In this document: in pieces, positions 18,201 to 27,660 of the stretch
How the letters are laid out: every line of letters begins with the position of its first letter
Position numbering within the stretch: position 1 is the stretch's first letter
Origin: a virus
Direction: 5' to 3' (one strand)
IMG/VR virus record: IMGVR_UViG_3300032236_001583
Coordinates: 1 to 64,000 of that record
Length of the DNA: 64,000 bases
Notes under the pieces: generated by a model
The model's database searches: none
What the model was told of the DNA's origin: nothing
What the model saw: the letters and a program-made list of their open reading frames with translations, nothing else
Program-made: the position numbers and the translations under genes

Positions 18201-20105
18201 AATTTACAAATATACGGACCGAGTTCAATATATTGTCGTTATAGTCGTGCAGATATTACATATAACTTAATAGAAAACACATCAACAAATAACCCAATTA
18301 ATAGTACTAGCTCTATTATAAATGTTAAACCTGTTACTAAAACGATACAAACTGGTAATTTACCAAAACCATCAATTGATGTAATGAAAAGGATAATAAT
18401 GAAAACATTATCTGAATGTCATTATTTCCAAAAAATGGAAGAAACAACACCAGTTGTGTTCAAGTCATTGAAAGAAAAATTGAAATTCTTCCACCCAGGT
18501 TTCCATTCAACAACACCAGAAGGATTAAACTCACGTTTAACTTTCTTATTACAATGTGTTAGACCAGGTGATACTATGCCAATCAAAGGTATAAATGAAG
18601 CATCTGATTTACCAGCTAGAAATACAACATTCGGCCCACCGCCAATTTGTGTATTAAGAATTGGTGATTTTTACAATAGTAAAGTTGTTATTAGAGATAT
18701 TAATATAAACTATGATGAGTCTCCGTGGGATCTAAATCCAGAAGGAATTGGCATACAACCAATGATTGCAAATGTAACTTTACAACTTTCATTGATTGGT
18801 GGACAGGGATTAGAAACTCCAGTTAATAAATTACAAAATGCTCTTTCATCTAACTTCTTTGCTAATACTGAAATGTATGATGAAAGATCAGAATCATCAC
18901 TTGTTAATAGTTTACTTGGTGGTAAAAACGCAAATGACTTTACTAAAGAATTTTTAGAAAAGATACAAAAAACACCATTTAATAAATTACCTAATTATGT
19001 TAAAACACCGGCTAAACCAACTGAAGGTGTTACAATTGGTAAAAAAGTAACTATCGATGGCGTAGATGGTTTAGATTACACATACTTGGTTGATAGAACA
19101 TACACATATTTTACCGATTACTACGCAACATTTGTTAATGCAACAAATATGCTGTATCAAAAATATGGTAAAATAATAAGTACGTTATATCTAGATCCAA
19201 CATATAGAAAAATAAACAGCTATAGTGTGTATACTAGTACAACACCAGTAAGCCTTACATTTGTTGGCGAATTAGACCCAACATCTAATTTTACATATGA
19301 AGATGCAATAATAGCATTTAAAGCTGCTATTGAAACTTCAATTAGAACTAATAAACCATCAGCTATTTTTGGATATACAAATTTATTAGGAAACACAACA
19401 TCTTACGCTGATAATTTAATGATTGAAACAATGGTTAAATTGGTTAATGATAAAATTGACACAATTAATCAAACAGTAAAAAAAGTATTAGAACCTTTAA
19501 TTTCAGGTAGAAATAAGATCATTGATACATTAGATAGATTAAACTATATAACACACAATTACTTATACGATACTAATTCGGGTACCGCGCAGGATGGTGC
19601 TATCATTAGTTTAGAGAAAAAACAATATACACAATATTTGATAAGTGGATTTACTAAAGCTGATTTTGTTGCGGAGTATATTGAACCAATAAATTACTTT
19701 AAAAATAACGCTCTATTCCCGCTTAATTTATTTGACAATTCAGTTGACTTTACTAATCCAGTTATAAATTTAGCGACATTAAATAAAATTTTACCTTACT
19801 TAGTTTTAGACATTGATGAAAAAACAATGTTTGCTGATTTTGATAATCAAAAAGTTGTAGATGTGGATTTTCAGTCACAAATGAAAGTATTTTATAATGA
19901 CTATAAATTGTATGCACAGATGCAACCAAATTTAGGTTGGGGGTCTGAATATAAAGCACCACAACACACATCAGAAGTTAAACTTCAGTATGGTATATTA
20001 GATATGGTACCTCTTACAGATACAAACGTACAGACAGAATTACAACAAGTTTTATCAGCTAAAAACACATTAGGAACAACATTAAATTTATATAACCACA
20101 GTTAA
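15273..20105 (+). CDS. Giant baseplate/tail structural protein (1610 residues)
   Basis: No enzyme motif seen. The N-terminal third is Asn/Thr-rich. About residue 600-660 lies a segment with WFPPYDLKVNE and ATVSFKVVVDHPSIL, and about 1110-1190 another with PPPICVLRIGDFYNSKVVI followed by WDLNPEGIGIQPMIANVTL, the wording of a conserved beta domain seen in baseplate or tube-initiator proteins of large phages. The protein lies directly upstream (two bases) of the gp53/LysM-like gene and is probably co-translated with it. It is inferred to be a baseplate hub or tube-baseplate adaptor component. Its size is far above any single T4 hub protein, so it may combine several roles. A TATTTATA motif precedes it. 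Confidence 0.6.
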   Translation: MPSYLDFDSTKKFRDYILGKTLQQPNGPQTFTSNTYGIQSLSEFSDKSLGNVDTNRTTDLSVPQTSNIYKPEEYFIKENLENLPRRANLDLYPYFVSGDYTLLSIVNANNFDTESELFKFAAKFIKNDPNGPVYSRIAQNVEKNTLGKDRLLDALNGNTNTAINILTGKEPLIESNYSITVDNTLSVPGLITDFLSLTTGIEYPVSIIPGDVLTNPLNVDNNPRPIPSSEGGKLWQDVTGALGSLIGIQRRPTNTRKPSDILVEYMGQGQRNRLFDLLSYSKYAPNYTTTARSQNTSKLFTFADNVAQGGKSLLGIEAPAGVAYIGDDRGNDVYHAMNDFYDRPVRSSYYLSFMFDETAAVLFHDKTKNKPISDGGPLSGELTWVSTNMINKIGEKNTYAPNELSKLQDSLSTKYGFRQDSILGHTQEILNSMPSNGGEARSHVANVIDQTSRMFIDGGVKISRGNAVKYVSKYSGTELGVEYGRVWTKDRSYYSLGDTMPLNDDEVNSKTYTKTNKPYRRGNIRQYNASVLDNTWNINMYPVSNGNKTFDGSTNIVERNPGQGDFYAKKYMLSIENLAWKTSNRSGYTVNDLPACERGPNGGRIMWFPPYDLKVNETNSAQWEDNKFIGRPEPIYTYSYTQRSATVSFKVVVDHPSILNLLVRDHFKNMTDEEADNYINAYFAGIKDIDFYSLIQTYATLDKNDLDLITAYLNSGVTTKEITTNLYTSTPVVTENKSNTSGPTANATGGNFSLYFDNAIPLAGSNEFDTTLLFSDAATTYISNISNVISNMTQYVNDAVTNNTPDKAILLNNSASTDTTQIISNVTKTLNGFSTTKTAYDSKISEIKDALNSNNVKDIKIDIQSSASSLGKTYANYTLSIRRTFSVLKDMLKKLSKNNDFTYTIPQDLIKAFKSNWTNKANFNTPLVRTIKVSDLGYQNPDPNINPTITFSLSSVGELGTSIPNSPSCTKEYTTNNLQIYGPSSIYCRYSRADITYNLIENTSTNNPINSTSSIINVKPVTKTIQTGNLPKPSIDVMKRIIMKTLSECHYFQKMEETTPVVFKSLKEKLKFFHPGFHSTTPEGLNSRLTFLLQCVRPGDTMPIKGINEASDLPARNTTFGPPPICVLRIGDFYNSKVVIRDININYDESPWDLNPEGIGIQPMIANVTLQLSLIGGQGLETPVNKLQNALSSNFFANTEMYDERSESSLVNSLLGGKNANDFTKEFLEKIQKTPFNKLPNYVKTPAKPTEGVTIGKKVTIDGVDGLDYTYLVDRTYTYFTDYYATFVNATNMLYQKYGKIISTLYLDPTYRKINSYSVYTSTTPVSLTFVGELDPTSNFTYEDAIIAFKAAIETSIRTNKPSAIFGYTNLLGNTTSYADNLMIETMVKLVNDKIDTINQTVKKVLEPLISGRNKIIDTLDRLNYITHNYLYDTNSGTAQDGAIISLEKKQYTQYLISGFTKADFVAEYIEPINYFKNNALFPLNLFDNSVDFTNPVINLATLNKILPYLVLDIDEKTMFADFDNQKVVDVDFQSQMKVFYNDYKLYAQMQPNLGWGSEYKAPQHTSEVKLQYGILDMVPLTDTNVQTELQQVLSAKNTLGTTLNLYNHS

Positions 20106-20107
20106 AA

Positions 20108-20434
20108 ATGGCGAATCAATATTACGATAGATATGAAGAGTTTGTTAGTGATGGTAGTTTTAGAATAGTACCAGGTATTGAAATACCAATTAAATCTACA
20201 GACAGATATATTCAATATGTAAAATCAAAACATAGAATGGACGTATTATCTCAGGAATATTACGGAAGTCCATTATTTGGATGGTTAATTTTACAAGCTA
20301 ATCCTTTATTAGGTAGTATTGAATTTGAAATCCCTGATAATTCATATTTAAGAATACCATTTCCATTACTAACGTCTTTACAAGACTATAAAAATGGTGT
20401 AGATTTATATTCAACATATTATGGGGAACAATGA
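20108..20434 (+). CDS. 53: Baseplate wedge protein, gp53/LysM-like
   Basis: 108 residues. The core HRMDVLSQEYYGSPLFGWLI followed by LQANPLLGS and ending IPDNSYLRIP is the LysM-like signature of short phage baseplate proteins (T4 gp53, P2 gpX-type): a helix with 'D-x-L-S-x-x-Y-Y-G', then 'W-x-I-L-x-x-N'. These proteins clamp baseplate wedges around the hub. Starts two bases after the stop of the 1610-residue protein and overlaps the next gene by 14 bases, so three baseplate genes are translationally linked. Confidence 0.75.
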   Translation: MANQYYDRYEEFVSDGSFRIVPGIEIPIKSTDRYIQYVKSKHRMDVLSQEYYGSPLFGWLILQANPLLGSIEFEIPDNSYLRIPFPLLTSLQDYKNGVDLYSTYYGEQ

Positions 20435-23400
20435 TATTAACAAAACGGAAAATATATTAGTTAAAGTAGATGACAATAATTTAGTATATATCGATCCGAA
20501 TAGTGTTCTAAACGGGAACAAAGTGGAAATGAGAGATGTACCAGCAGAAAACCTGATGGTATATGTTAATTTAGAAGCTGACATTGTACCTAGAACAACT
20601 CTTTCACAATCAAATCAACAAGACGCAACAAAAAAGGTATTGATAGCTGAAACTCAGATGTCAAATAATTCAATGAATTTCATGAAGAATGGGAAAGGTG
20701 GTGATTTTGACACTGCATGGACTGATGCTTTTTTAGTGAACAATCAATATAAAGACAAGTCTGGAAATGACAGCGGCGTTTTTTACAATACAGATTCTAC
20801 AGCTCAAAGTTTTGGTATAGATAGTATAACAATGAGTGTTAAAGGTTATGCTATTCCACAAGTAACAATTAACTTTACTGATGTTAGAGGTAAAACATTA
20901 TTTGATTCGCCAAAAAATTCGCCATATAAAATATTATTCCATTTACCTTGGCCGATATTTTATTTGACAGTAAAAGGATATTATGGTAAAGCAATCAAGT
21001 ATAGATTACATTTAGTTAAATTTACAACTAAGTATAATGAAAATAATGGTAATTTTGATATTACATGTACGTTTGTTGGTTCAACATATGCATTTTTAGC
21101 TGATATACCAATTGCGGGTGTTATGAATGCACCATATATGTTTGGTAATGAAATAACAACAGATAATGTAAAAGGCGTAATTACTAAAACAGTAAGAACA
21201 TCAAAATCATCCAAAGGTTACATATACCTTAAATCTGTTTATGATGAATATAAAAGAAAAGGTTATATTGATCAAAATTTTCCAGTTAAAACATTAAGAG
21301 AGGTTGTTATTCTAGCTAAGAATTTAGATGCGACATTAGAAAGAGAAATATTGAAAGGTGATCTAAGACCAAAAATTTTCAACGGATTAAATGAATTTGG
21401 TAATAATTTAACAACATTTAACGAAGCGTTGAATGGTTGGCAAAATGATTATTTATCTAGCACATATATTAAAAATGCTAAAAGAGGTAATGACATTTAT
21501 TATAAATTGAAAGAATCTGAACAAAACAAAGACATACATTTATTTGGTAAGGATCAATTTTCTTTAGAACAACAATTAGCAACTAATATTGAAAGATTGA
21601 ACAAATCACAAGTTTTAGTGCAAACATTAAGTGATGTGACATTTGATTCGGGTAAATTTAAGAAAGAAATATTTTCATATCTTAATTCATTTGGTTCCGT
21701 AAATCAATATGTGGATAATATTGACGGAGTTTACTACGTTAACATTAATGGAATTAGAAATAAGTTACAAAAGATACAAAAAGAGTATGACATTCAATAT
21801 GACAAGTTTCAGAGTAAGATACAAGACTTAATGAATGCCATAATAAAAAACAAATCTAATGGATTTGGATTTGAGCCAACAATTAAAAACATATTTGCGG
21901 TAATCTGTGCAAATGCAGATGTTTACATAAAGTTATTGAAAGACGTACATACAAAAGCGTTTAGCGTTGGTAAAGAAAGAAAAGAAATTATCAATAAAGG
22001 TGGTTTCAGTGATGAAACCCCAAATGACGAAAATATATACCCTTGGCCACAGATTAAAATTTTAACCAAAAAGGGGTCACAAAGAGAACTTGTTTATCCT
22101 GGTATTAAAAGCTTAAGATCTAAATTACAATCAGATAATGCAAGGTTATGGCCAGAAGTTGAGTTTATTGAAGAATACGAAAAAGTGGCTTCTAAAAAAG
22201 TAGATAATTTAGCGGATAAGGAAGCTGGTGCAGATAATGTTAAGTTCACAATTGAGGGAAATAGTGAAAGTAAAAATTCTATTCCAATTTCAACTTTATT
22301 GAATATTGGAACAACATCGCCATATTATGATAAATCAATGACAAATGTTTTGTATGAGATTTATGAAAGAGGTAATGCTGTTTCATTCTATGATTATTTT
22401 GCAAATGACATTTTGGTTGAAATGGCACAAATTGAATTTGAAAACCTTAAAAATAATTTATCTGAAGATGAAACAATTATTAGCACATTATCTAGTATAA
22501 CTGGTTTTACAACACAATATAGTGGATCTGTTGTGGATCAGACTTTAGAGTCAATGATGATTTACAATTCACCTAGAGATAGATATCCATATTATTTAGA
22601 TAATATTGACACAACTGATTATATTAAACAAACTGTTAATAAACCATTTGTAATATCACAAAATGTTGATCCTTTAGAAATACAAGATAAATCATCAAAT
22701 TATAAAATCTTAAATTCTAGAGTAACTAATTATACAACGCCATTATATCGAGATTATATCTATCCGTTCAATTCTGATAAATACTTATCATATCTTGGTC
22801 CACAGTATTTCAACAAAAATGGTAACACTAAAACATATAAAGTTAACAATTCTGATAATATGTTATTTGGTGTTTTCAAGCTTGATACAAGTGAGAATAG
22901 ATTTATAACAAGCGCTAAAAATAGTAGTGCATGGTTTAAGTCAACACAGATATTTGATGGGGTTAATAATTTACAATATGGAAGTGAAAATAGTAATATA
23001 TTAAACACACCATATTTCCATAATCAATTATTATACGATTTTAGTAATAATCAATCTAATGGTAGATATGCAGGATCTGCTTATTTGTTATTAAATTCAA
23101 TTCCATTCCGTGATTTACAAGACAGAATTAATTTAGGTTCCGACATAAGAATGTCACATTTATTTAAGGAATTGGGTGCAACACATTATGTGCCATATCA
23201 TTTATTATTAAAATGGGGATCAATATATCACAGATATAAAAAGTTTATTAAAGATGGTGTTGACATATTGGGTGGTGTGGTTGATAATAGTAACACAACA
23301 ATATTACCAGATTATCAAACAATGTTTGTTGGTTCTGAAACAGATTCTAATAAAACAAATGTTTATATTTCTGGATATGAATTTAACTATTACTCAGGAA

Positions 23401-26282
23401 TAACAACCGTCGGTGTTTATCCATTCTATGAAGCGTTATATCATCAAGTAATAAATGGTTATGCCCATTTTGATGTTAACGATTCATCAACCTACGAAAA
23501 CAATAGATTAAATAATTTAATATATTCAACACAGAAAGATAAATTTGGTGACGGTACAAAATACTACACATCATTTGTTGATAACTCCATGTATAATGGT
23601 AATGTTGATCAGTATTATACAATTTTACCATCATACACAACAAGTGTTGATACTGGATTATATTCAGACATAAACATATTGGAACAAACTGGTTTTGGTA
23701 TTATAACCAATAGCTCGGTTATAGAAAGTCCATTAAGTGATATCAAATTTCCAGCATACGATGAATATTTTGTAGCTGATAACCAAAACGAAACACCTAT
23801 TGATGGTACCTATCAAATTAACGGTAACTATAATTTATATGGTCAGTATAGAAAAGTAATCGATTTGATAGGAACATTTAGTCCAGATATATTAGATTAT
23901 TTTGAGAGATTATTTTTAAGTTTTGCATCCGAAAGAGAAAACGTTGAAATACCTCAAAAGACGTTCCCAGATTATATTGAAACTAAAAATGATGAAACAA
24001 GCACACAAATTGTAAGTTATCAAAATTTCCAAGAGTTATTGAAAGACATTGTAACTGTTAAAAAACTAGACAATGATCCAGTTGGTGATTTTAATGGAAT
24101 TTACAATAAGATTATTACAAGACAAGCAAGTAATTTACAAGATATAAGTTTCCTAATAATGTCATATAATAATTTAATTAAGCTTACATTAGGTAACCCT
24201 AAAGAACACGATCTTAATTTATTTACAAATTTTGTAAAAGGTGTTGGGTTTTTAAATAAGACATATGGTGAATACGATGAAACTCAATTTGACGAGAAAT
24301 TTATTAAATTATACTGTGGTGAAGATGTTGATGGTTATTACAAGAGATTCTTTACACAAATGAACATTGGGTATGATGAAGATAGTGTTATGTTGTTTAG
24401 ACCATTAATTTATATGTACGCTGGTTATGTTAAAGCAATAACAAATAGTCTAGATATAGTTAAAGGTTATGGTGATAGTTATGAAGATTTTTCAACATAT
24501 GTTACGAACAAGATATTATCAGAATATAGTATGAGAAGATCTGTTTATTTTTCAACATTGACAAATAAACTACAATCATTGAAATACACTAAAAATGATA
24601 AGAAGATAACATTAACTGATGGTTATAATGATGCAGTATTGAAATACCAAGCATATGATTATTTCAAGACATTTAATGATAAGTGGACCGCAGGTAATTC
24701 AATTGGGCAGAGAAGTTTAATTGAAGAATTTATATTTTTAGATAAAGCAAATAGAGATATTGGTAACTCAGCATACATTAGCTTAAACAAATTAGTATCA
24801 TTCGAGGATTCTGCCGAGGATAAATTAAGTTTATATTCAGCACTATCGAAATTACTAAACGGTACTGACTTCGATTTAAGAGGTATGCCAGCTTATGTTA
24901 ATTTCTACGGTGTAGATTATAATAAAGGTGGTAGAATTAGATCTTCTAAAAAAGTTGCCAAAGATATATTTGGAACATTTTTAGAAGTTGATTATCAAGA
25001 ATCGACACCTAAAATTCTTATACAATATGTTGGTACAACATCTAAACACCCATCAGATATGCCAACAAAAGAAGAGTACCTATTCAAGGATGATGGTTTT
25101 GATATTAGTGATCCTAATAATAATCCATTAAGGGTTACTATACCAGATTTTTACAACCCTAATCAATTAAACCAATCAAACAGAGTTGTTGGTTTTGAGG
25201 TTAATGTTGGTGATCAGAATCAAAGTATGTTTAAGGGTGTGACTTTAGATCAAGAGAGTCTTAAAAATACATCTGAGTTTTTCCATGTATTGGAAGGATT
25301 ATCACGTTCTGAGACTGGTGCTGCAACATATGCTGTTGACACACAATTATTTGATTTATATAGATTGAGATCATACACATGCGATGTTACAAGTATGGGT
25401 AATGTTATGATTCAACCAACAATGTATTTCTATCTAAAAAACATACCAATGTTTAGAGGTACATATTGGATTACAGATGTAACACATGAGATAAGACCAA
25501 ATAACATTGTAACAAAATTCAAGGGTGTTAGAATGAACAAAGCAGCATTACCAGATCCACAAGATTCATTCATATCATCATATAGAATTTACTTTGAAAC
25601 TATATTAAGTAAAGCTATTGCTAAGCAAGCTGCAACAACTCCAGCTGCTACCACTGAAAAATCGGTATCAACAAAATCTAAATCAGCAACAGTTGATATG
25701 GGAACTAAAGATAAACCAATACAAGGGGAATCAGCAGTTAGTGATATCGGAATAGATAATTTCTTTGGTGTGCCATATAATGGTTATAATGGTGAAAAAT
25801 ATATACAAAAAATATTATATAAAGGAAAAACTTATTATAAAGCACCAGCTGTACTTATGGGTGGTAATACCTATGCGTTATCAGATAACATTGAGATGTC
25901 ATTATATAACAAGTACAATGACATAACAATATCTGGAGGTGCAAAAGCAGGAAAAATTCTTTGGGGTGATATTAAAAATAGTTCATCTAAATTGAAGTTT
26001 TATTCAGCTAGGTTTATACCTACAGATGGTAATGTGGTTCAGAACATCTATAATAACCTTAGAGATGCTAAGACAACATTCATTAATCCTAATAAAAATG
26101 ATTTAACTGAAGTTATTGAACCAGTGGTGTATGGAATATATCCAAACGTAACGCCTTCTGGAGTTAACGGAGCAATTAATGTTGGTCCAGCAAATCTTAA
26201 ATATGGTATTGGATTGTCATCATATCTAATGAAAAAACTAAAGTTAAGTGAAGGTGATATCGTATATTTTAGTTTAGAGTAG
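20421..26282 (+). CDS. Giant baseplate hub-associated structural protein (1953 residues)
   Basis: The second largest protein in the window. The region about 130-230 contains SITMSVKGYAIPQVTINFTD, PIFYLTVKGYYGKAI and FDITCTFVGSTYAFLADIP, a beta-rich assembly resembling hub or spike-scaffold modules. About residues 1640-1710 a second conserved part (QLFDLYRLRSYTCDVTSMG, IQPTMYFYLKNIPMFRGTYW) resembles the C-terminal hub domain of large contractile phages. A Thr/Ala/Lys-rich linker near 1735-1760 (AATTPAATTEKS) precedes a separate C-terminal domain of about 180 residues. No lysozyme or peptidase motif was found. It starts inside the gp53-like gene (14-base overlap). Function beyond 'baseplate' is inference. 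Confidence 0.6.
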   Translation: MGNNDINKTENILVKVDDNNLVYIDPNSVLNGNKVEMRDVPAENLMVYVNLEADIVPRTTLSQSNQQDATKKVLIAETQMSNNSMNFMKNGKGGDFDTAWTDAFLVNNQYKDKSGNDSGVFYNTDSTAQSFGIDSITMSVKGYAIPQVTINFTDVRGKTLFDSPKNSPYKILFHLPWPIFYLTVKGYYGKAIKYRLHLVKFTTKYNENNGNFDITCTFVGSTYAFLADIPIAGVMNAPYMFGNEITTDNVKGVITKTVRTSKSSKGYIYLKSVYDEYKRKGYIDQNFPVKTLREVVILAKNLDATLEREILKGDLRPKIFNGLNEFGNNLTTFNEALNGWQNDYLSSTYIKNAKRGNDIYYKLKESEQNKDIHLFGKDQFSLEQQLATNIERLNKSQVLVQTLSDVTFDSGKFKKEIFSYLNSFGSVNQYVDNIDGVYYVNINGIRNKLQKIQKEYDIQYDKFQSKIQDLMNAIIKNKSNGFGFEPTIKNIFAVICANADVYIKLLKDVHTKAFSVGKERKEIINKGGFSDETPNDENIYPWPQIKILTKKGSQRELVYPGIKSLRSKLQSDNARLWPEVEFIEEYEKVASKKVDNLADKEAGADNVKFTIEGNSESKNSIPISTLLNIGTTSPYYDKSMTNVLYEIYERGNAVSFYDYFANDILVEMAQIEFENLKNNLSEDETIISTLSSITGFTTQYSGSVVDQTLESMMIYNSPRDRYPYYLDNIDTTDYIKQTVNKPFVISQNVDPLEIQDKSSNYKILNSRVTNYTTPLYRDYIYPFNSDKYLSYLGPQYFNKNGNTKTYKVNNSDNMLFGVFKLDTSENRFITSAKNSSAWFKSTQIFDGVNNLQYGSENSNILNTPYFHNQLLYDFSNNQSNGRYAGSAYLLLNSIPFRDLQDRINLGSDIRMSHLFKELGATHYVPYHLLLKWGSIYHRYKKFIKDGVDILGGVVDNSNTTILPDYQTMFVGSETDSNKTNVYISGYEFNYYSGITTVGVYPFYEALYHQVINGYAHFDVNDSSTYENNRLNNLIYSTQKDKFGDGTKYYTSFVDNSMYNGNVDQYYTILPSYTTSVDTGLYSDINILEQTGFGIITNSSVIESPLSDIKFPAYDEYFVADNQNETPIDGTYQINGNYNLYGQYRKVIDLIGTFSPDILDYFERLFLSFASERENVEIPQKTFPDYIETKNDETSTQIVSYQNFQELLKDIVTVKKLDNDPVGDFNGIYNKIITRQASNLQDISFLIMSYNNLIKLTLGNPKEHDLNLFTNFVKGVGFLNKTYGEYDETQFDEKFIKLYCGEDVDGYYKRFFTQMNIGYDEDSVMLFRPLIYMYAGYVKAITNSLDIVKGYGDSYEDFSTYVTNKILSEYSMRRSVYFSTLTNKLQSLKYTKNDKKITLTDGYNDAVLKYQAYDYFKTFNDKWTAGNSIGQRSLIEEFIFLDKANRDIGNSAYISLNKLVSFEDSAEDKLSLYSALSKLLNGTDFDLRGMPAYVNFYGVDYNKGGRIRSSKKVAKDIFGTFLEVDYQESTPKILIQYVGTTSKHPSDMPTKEEYLFKDDGFDISDPNNNPLRVTIPDFYNPNQLNQSNRVVGFEVNVGDQNQSMFKGVTLDQESLKNTSEFFHVLEGLSRSETGAATYAVDTQLFDLYRLRSYTCDVTSMGNVMIQPTMYFYLKNIPMFRGTYWITDVTHEIRPNNIVTKFKGVRMNKAALPDPQDSFISSYRIYFETILSKAIAKQAATTPAATTEKSVSTKSKSATVDMGTKDKPIQGESAVSDIGIDNFFGVPYNGYNGEKYIQKILYKGKTYYKAPAVLMGGNTYALSDNIEMSLYNKYNDITISGGAKAGKILWGDIKNSSSKLKFYSARFIPTDGNVVQNIYNNLRDAKTTFINPNKNDLTEVIEPVVYGIYPNVTPSGVNGAINVGPANLKYGIGLSSYLMKKLKLSEGDIVYFSLE

Positions 26283-26302
26283 TAATAATAGCATATTTAA
26301 GA

Positions 26303-26310
26303 TATTTATA
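26303..26310 (+). promoter_or_regulatory. Late-type TATTTATA motif for a small operon
   Basis: TATTTATA then 13 nt and the ATG at 26324. Confidence 0.5.
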
Positions 26311-26323
26311 TAAAAAACCAAAT

Positions 26324-26527
26324 ATGGAAAATAATAAGTTAAAGAACAGCATTGATCAGTTTTTAAGCCCAAAACAGGTGAAAAGAACGTCACAGGATGG
26401 TATGGAAAGAGAAGAATGTGATTTGGTAACTGGTGAATGTTATACTATCAGAGAAAAAGATGGTATTGTAGAAAGAATTAATAAAAAATATATTACCAAC
26501 GACGGTAGACAATTATTACAAGATTAA
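26324..26527 (+). CDS. Small conserved-looking hypothetical protein
   Basis: 67 residues, highly charged. Two Cys (ECDLVTGECYTIREKDG) flank a short turn and could form a disulfide or a metal site. Starts after a late-type motif and ends one base before the next ATG, so it is the first gene of a three-gene operon ending in a Dps-like protein. No family recognised. It may be a small virion or scaffold protein. Confidence 0.6.
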   Translation: MENNKLKNSIDQFLSPKQVKRTSQDGMEREECDLVTGECYTIREKDGIVERINKKYITNDGRQLLQD

Positions 26528-26528
26528 T

Positions 26529-27221
26529 ATGTTAGAAAAAAAATTATTAGAGGAAGTTAAAAGATTTAACGAAATCAACAAGTACGGTAAAAAATTGATT
26601 AGCGAACAAGCTGCACCAGATGCTGCTATTCCTGATGCACCAACACCTGACGCCCCAGCTCCAGATGCTCCGGCACCTGATGCTCCTATTGCCGATGCTG
26701 GCGCTCCTGCTCCTGACGCAGCCCCTACACCTGATGCTGGTGCACCTGCTCCAGATGCTACAACTCCAGACGCTGCTGCTGCACCTGCAGATTCAACAGA
26801 ACAAATTGATGTTACAGATTTAGTTGATTTAACAAAATCAATTAAAAATGATTTAGATAAACATAAGAATGATCAAGATGCTGCTGTATCTAAAATGGAT
26901 GATTTATTTAGTAAATTAAACGATTTAGAACAAAAGTTATCATCTATGGATAATATAGTAGCTAAGATCGATGAATTAGGTCAAGAAGTTAAACAAATGA
27001 AGCCAGAAACTCCACAAGAAAAGTTGGAAATGCGTTCATTAGATTCTTACCCATTTAATCAAAAACCAAATGATTTCTTTTCACAAAAACAAGCTGAAAT
27101 GAAACAATCTGGTAAAAATGAATATGTTTTAACTAAAGATGAAGTAACAAATTATCCACAAGATATAAAGAATACATTTAACCCAAACGAGGAGGAAGAA
27201 GTAGATGAATATAAGTTCTAA
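26529..27221 (+). CDS. Ala/Pro/Asp-linker protein with a coiled coil
   Basis: 230 residues in three parts: a basic N-terminal helix (about 1-25), a low-complexity stretch of P-D-A repeats (about 27-88, such as APDAPAPDAP), and a heptad-like helix (about 93-155, with LTKSIKNDLDKHK and LNDLEQKLSSMDNI) followed by an acidic tail. The design (anchor, flexible spacer, oligomerising helix) suggests a structural or tether protein. The linker uses many GC-rich codons against an AT-rich background. It overlaps the next gene by 17 bases. Function unknown. Confidence 0.65.
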   Translation: MLEKKLLEEVKRFNEINKYGKKLISEQAAPDAAIPDAPTPDAPAPDAPAPDAPIADAGAPAPDAAPTPDAGAPAPDATTPDAAAAPADSTEQIDVTDLVDLTKSIKNDLDKHKNDQDAAVSKMDDLFSKLNDLEQKLSSMDNIVAKIDELGQEVKQMKPETPQEKLEMRSLDSYPFNQKPNDFFSQKQAEMKQSGKNEYVLTKDEVTNYPQDIKNTFNPNEEEEVDEYKF

Positions 27222-27576
27222 TATTAATTTCTTTTTAGGTCTTCAATCACAACTTAAAGTTATGCATTGGCAGACTAAAGGATATGCAAAACATAAAGCT
27301 TTGGATAGCACATTAGATGAACTATATGATTTAGTTGATTCTTTTGTTGAAGAAGCGATGGGAAAATACGGTAGATTTAAACTAGAAGAGGAAACTAAAA
27401 TAATCAGATTAGCTAATTTATCCGAAATAGATATAAATGCTATGATTGATACTGTTTGTGACGCTTTAGATCAATTTACAGATCAATTTGACCAGAAAGA
27501 TACTAACCTATTGAATATAAGAGATGAGATGTTAGGTTTATTTAGGAAGCTGAAATACCTATTAAGCTTAAAATAA
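27205..27576 (+). CDS. Dps/ferritin-like protein (phage DUF5856-type)
   Basis: 123 residues, all helical. The first helix has QSQLKVMHWQTKGYAKH followed by DSTLDELYDLVDSFVEE. The residues H21, H30, D34, D45 and E49 line up with the E. coli Dps ferroxidase ligands H51, H63, D67, D78 and E82, with identical spacing from H30 onward and a loop shorter by three residues before it. This suggests a Dps-like four-helix bundle, shorter than Dps itself (167 residues), in a family known from phage genomes. Iron binding or DNA compaction is plausible but unproven. It is the last gene before a terminator and overlaps the previous gene. Confidence 0.6.
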   Translation: MNISSNINFFLGLQSQLKVMHWQTKGYAKHKALDSTLDELYDLVDSFVEEAMGKYGRFKLEEETKIIRLANLSEIDINAMIDTVCDALDQFTDQFDQKDTNLLNIRDEMLGLFRKLKYLLSLK

Positions 27577-27586
27577 AAAAAAGTTT

Positions 27587-27615
27587 AACCCAGATTTTTA
27601 AGTCTGGGTTTTTTT
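27587..27615 (+). terminator. Intrinsic terminator between the virion operon and the replication operon
   Basis: Stem AACCCAGA / TCTGGGTT with an 8-nt loop and a T tract. It separates the Dps-like operon from gene 32. Confidence 0.9.
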
Positions 27616-27660
27616 ATGTATATTTTATTATAATCTTATTATTAATTAAAAATCAATTTT

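Noticed and set aside
15273-26282. Lysozyme or peptidase domain in the giant baseplate proteins
   Set aside because: No catalytic motif of T4 lysozyme, M23, NlpC/P60 or CHAP type could be found by eye.
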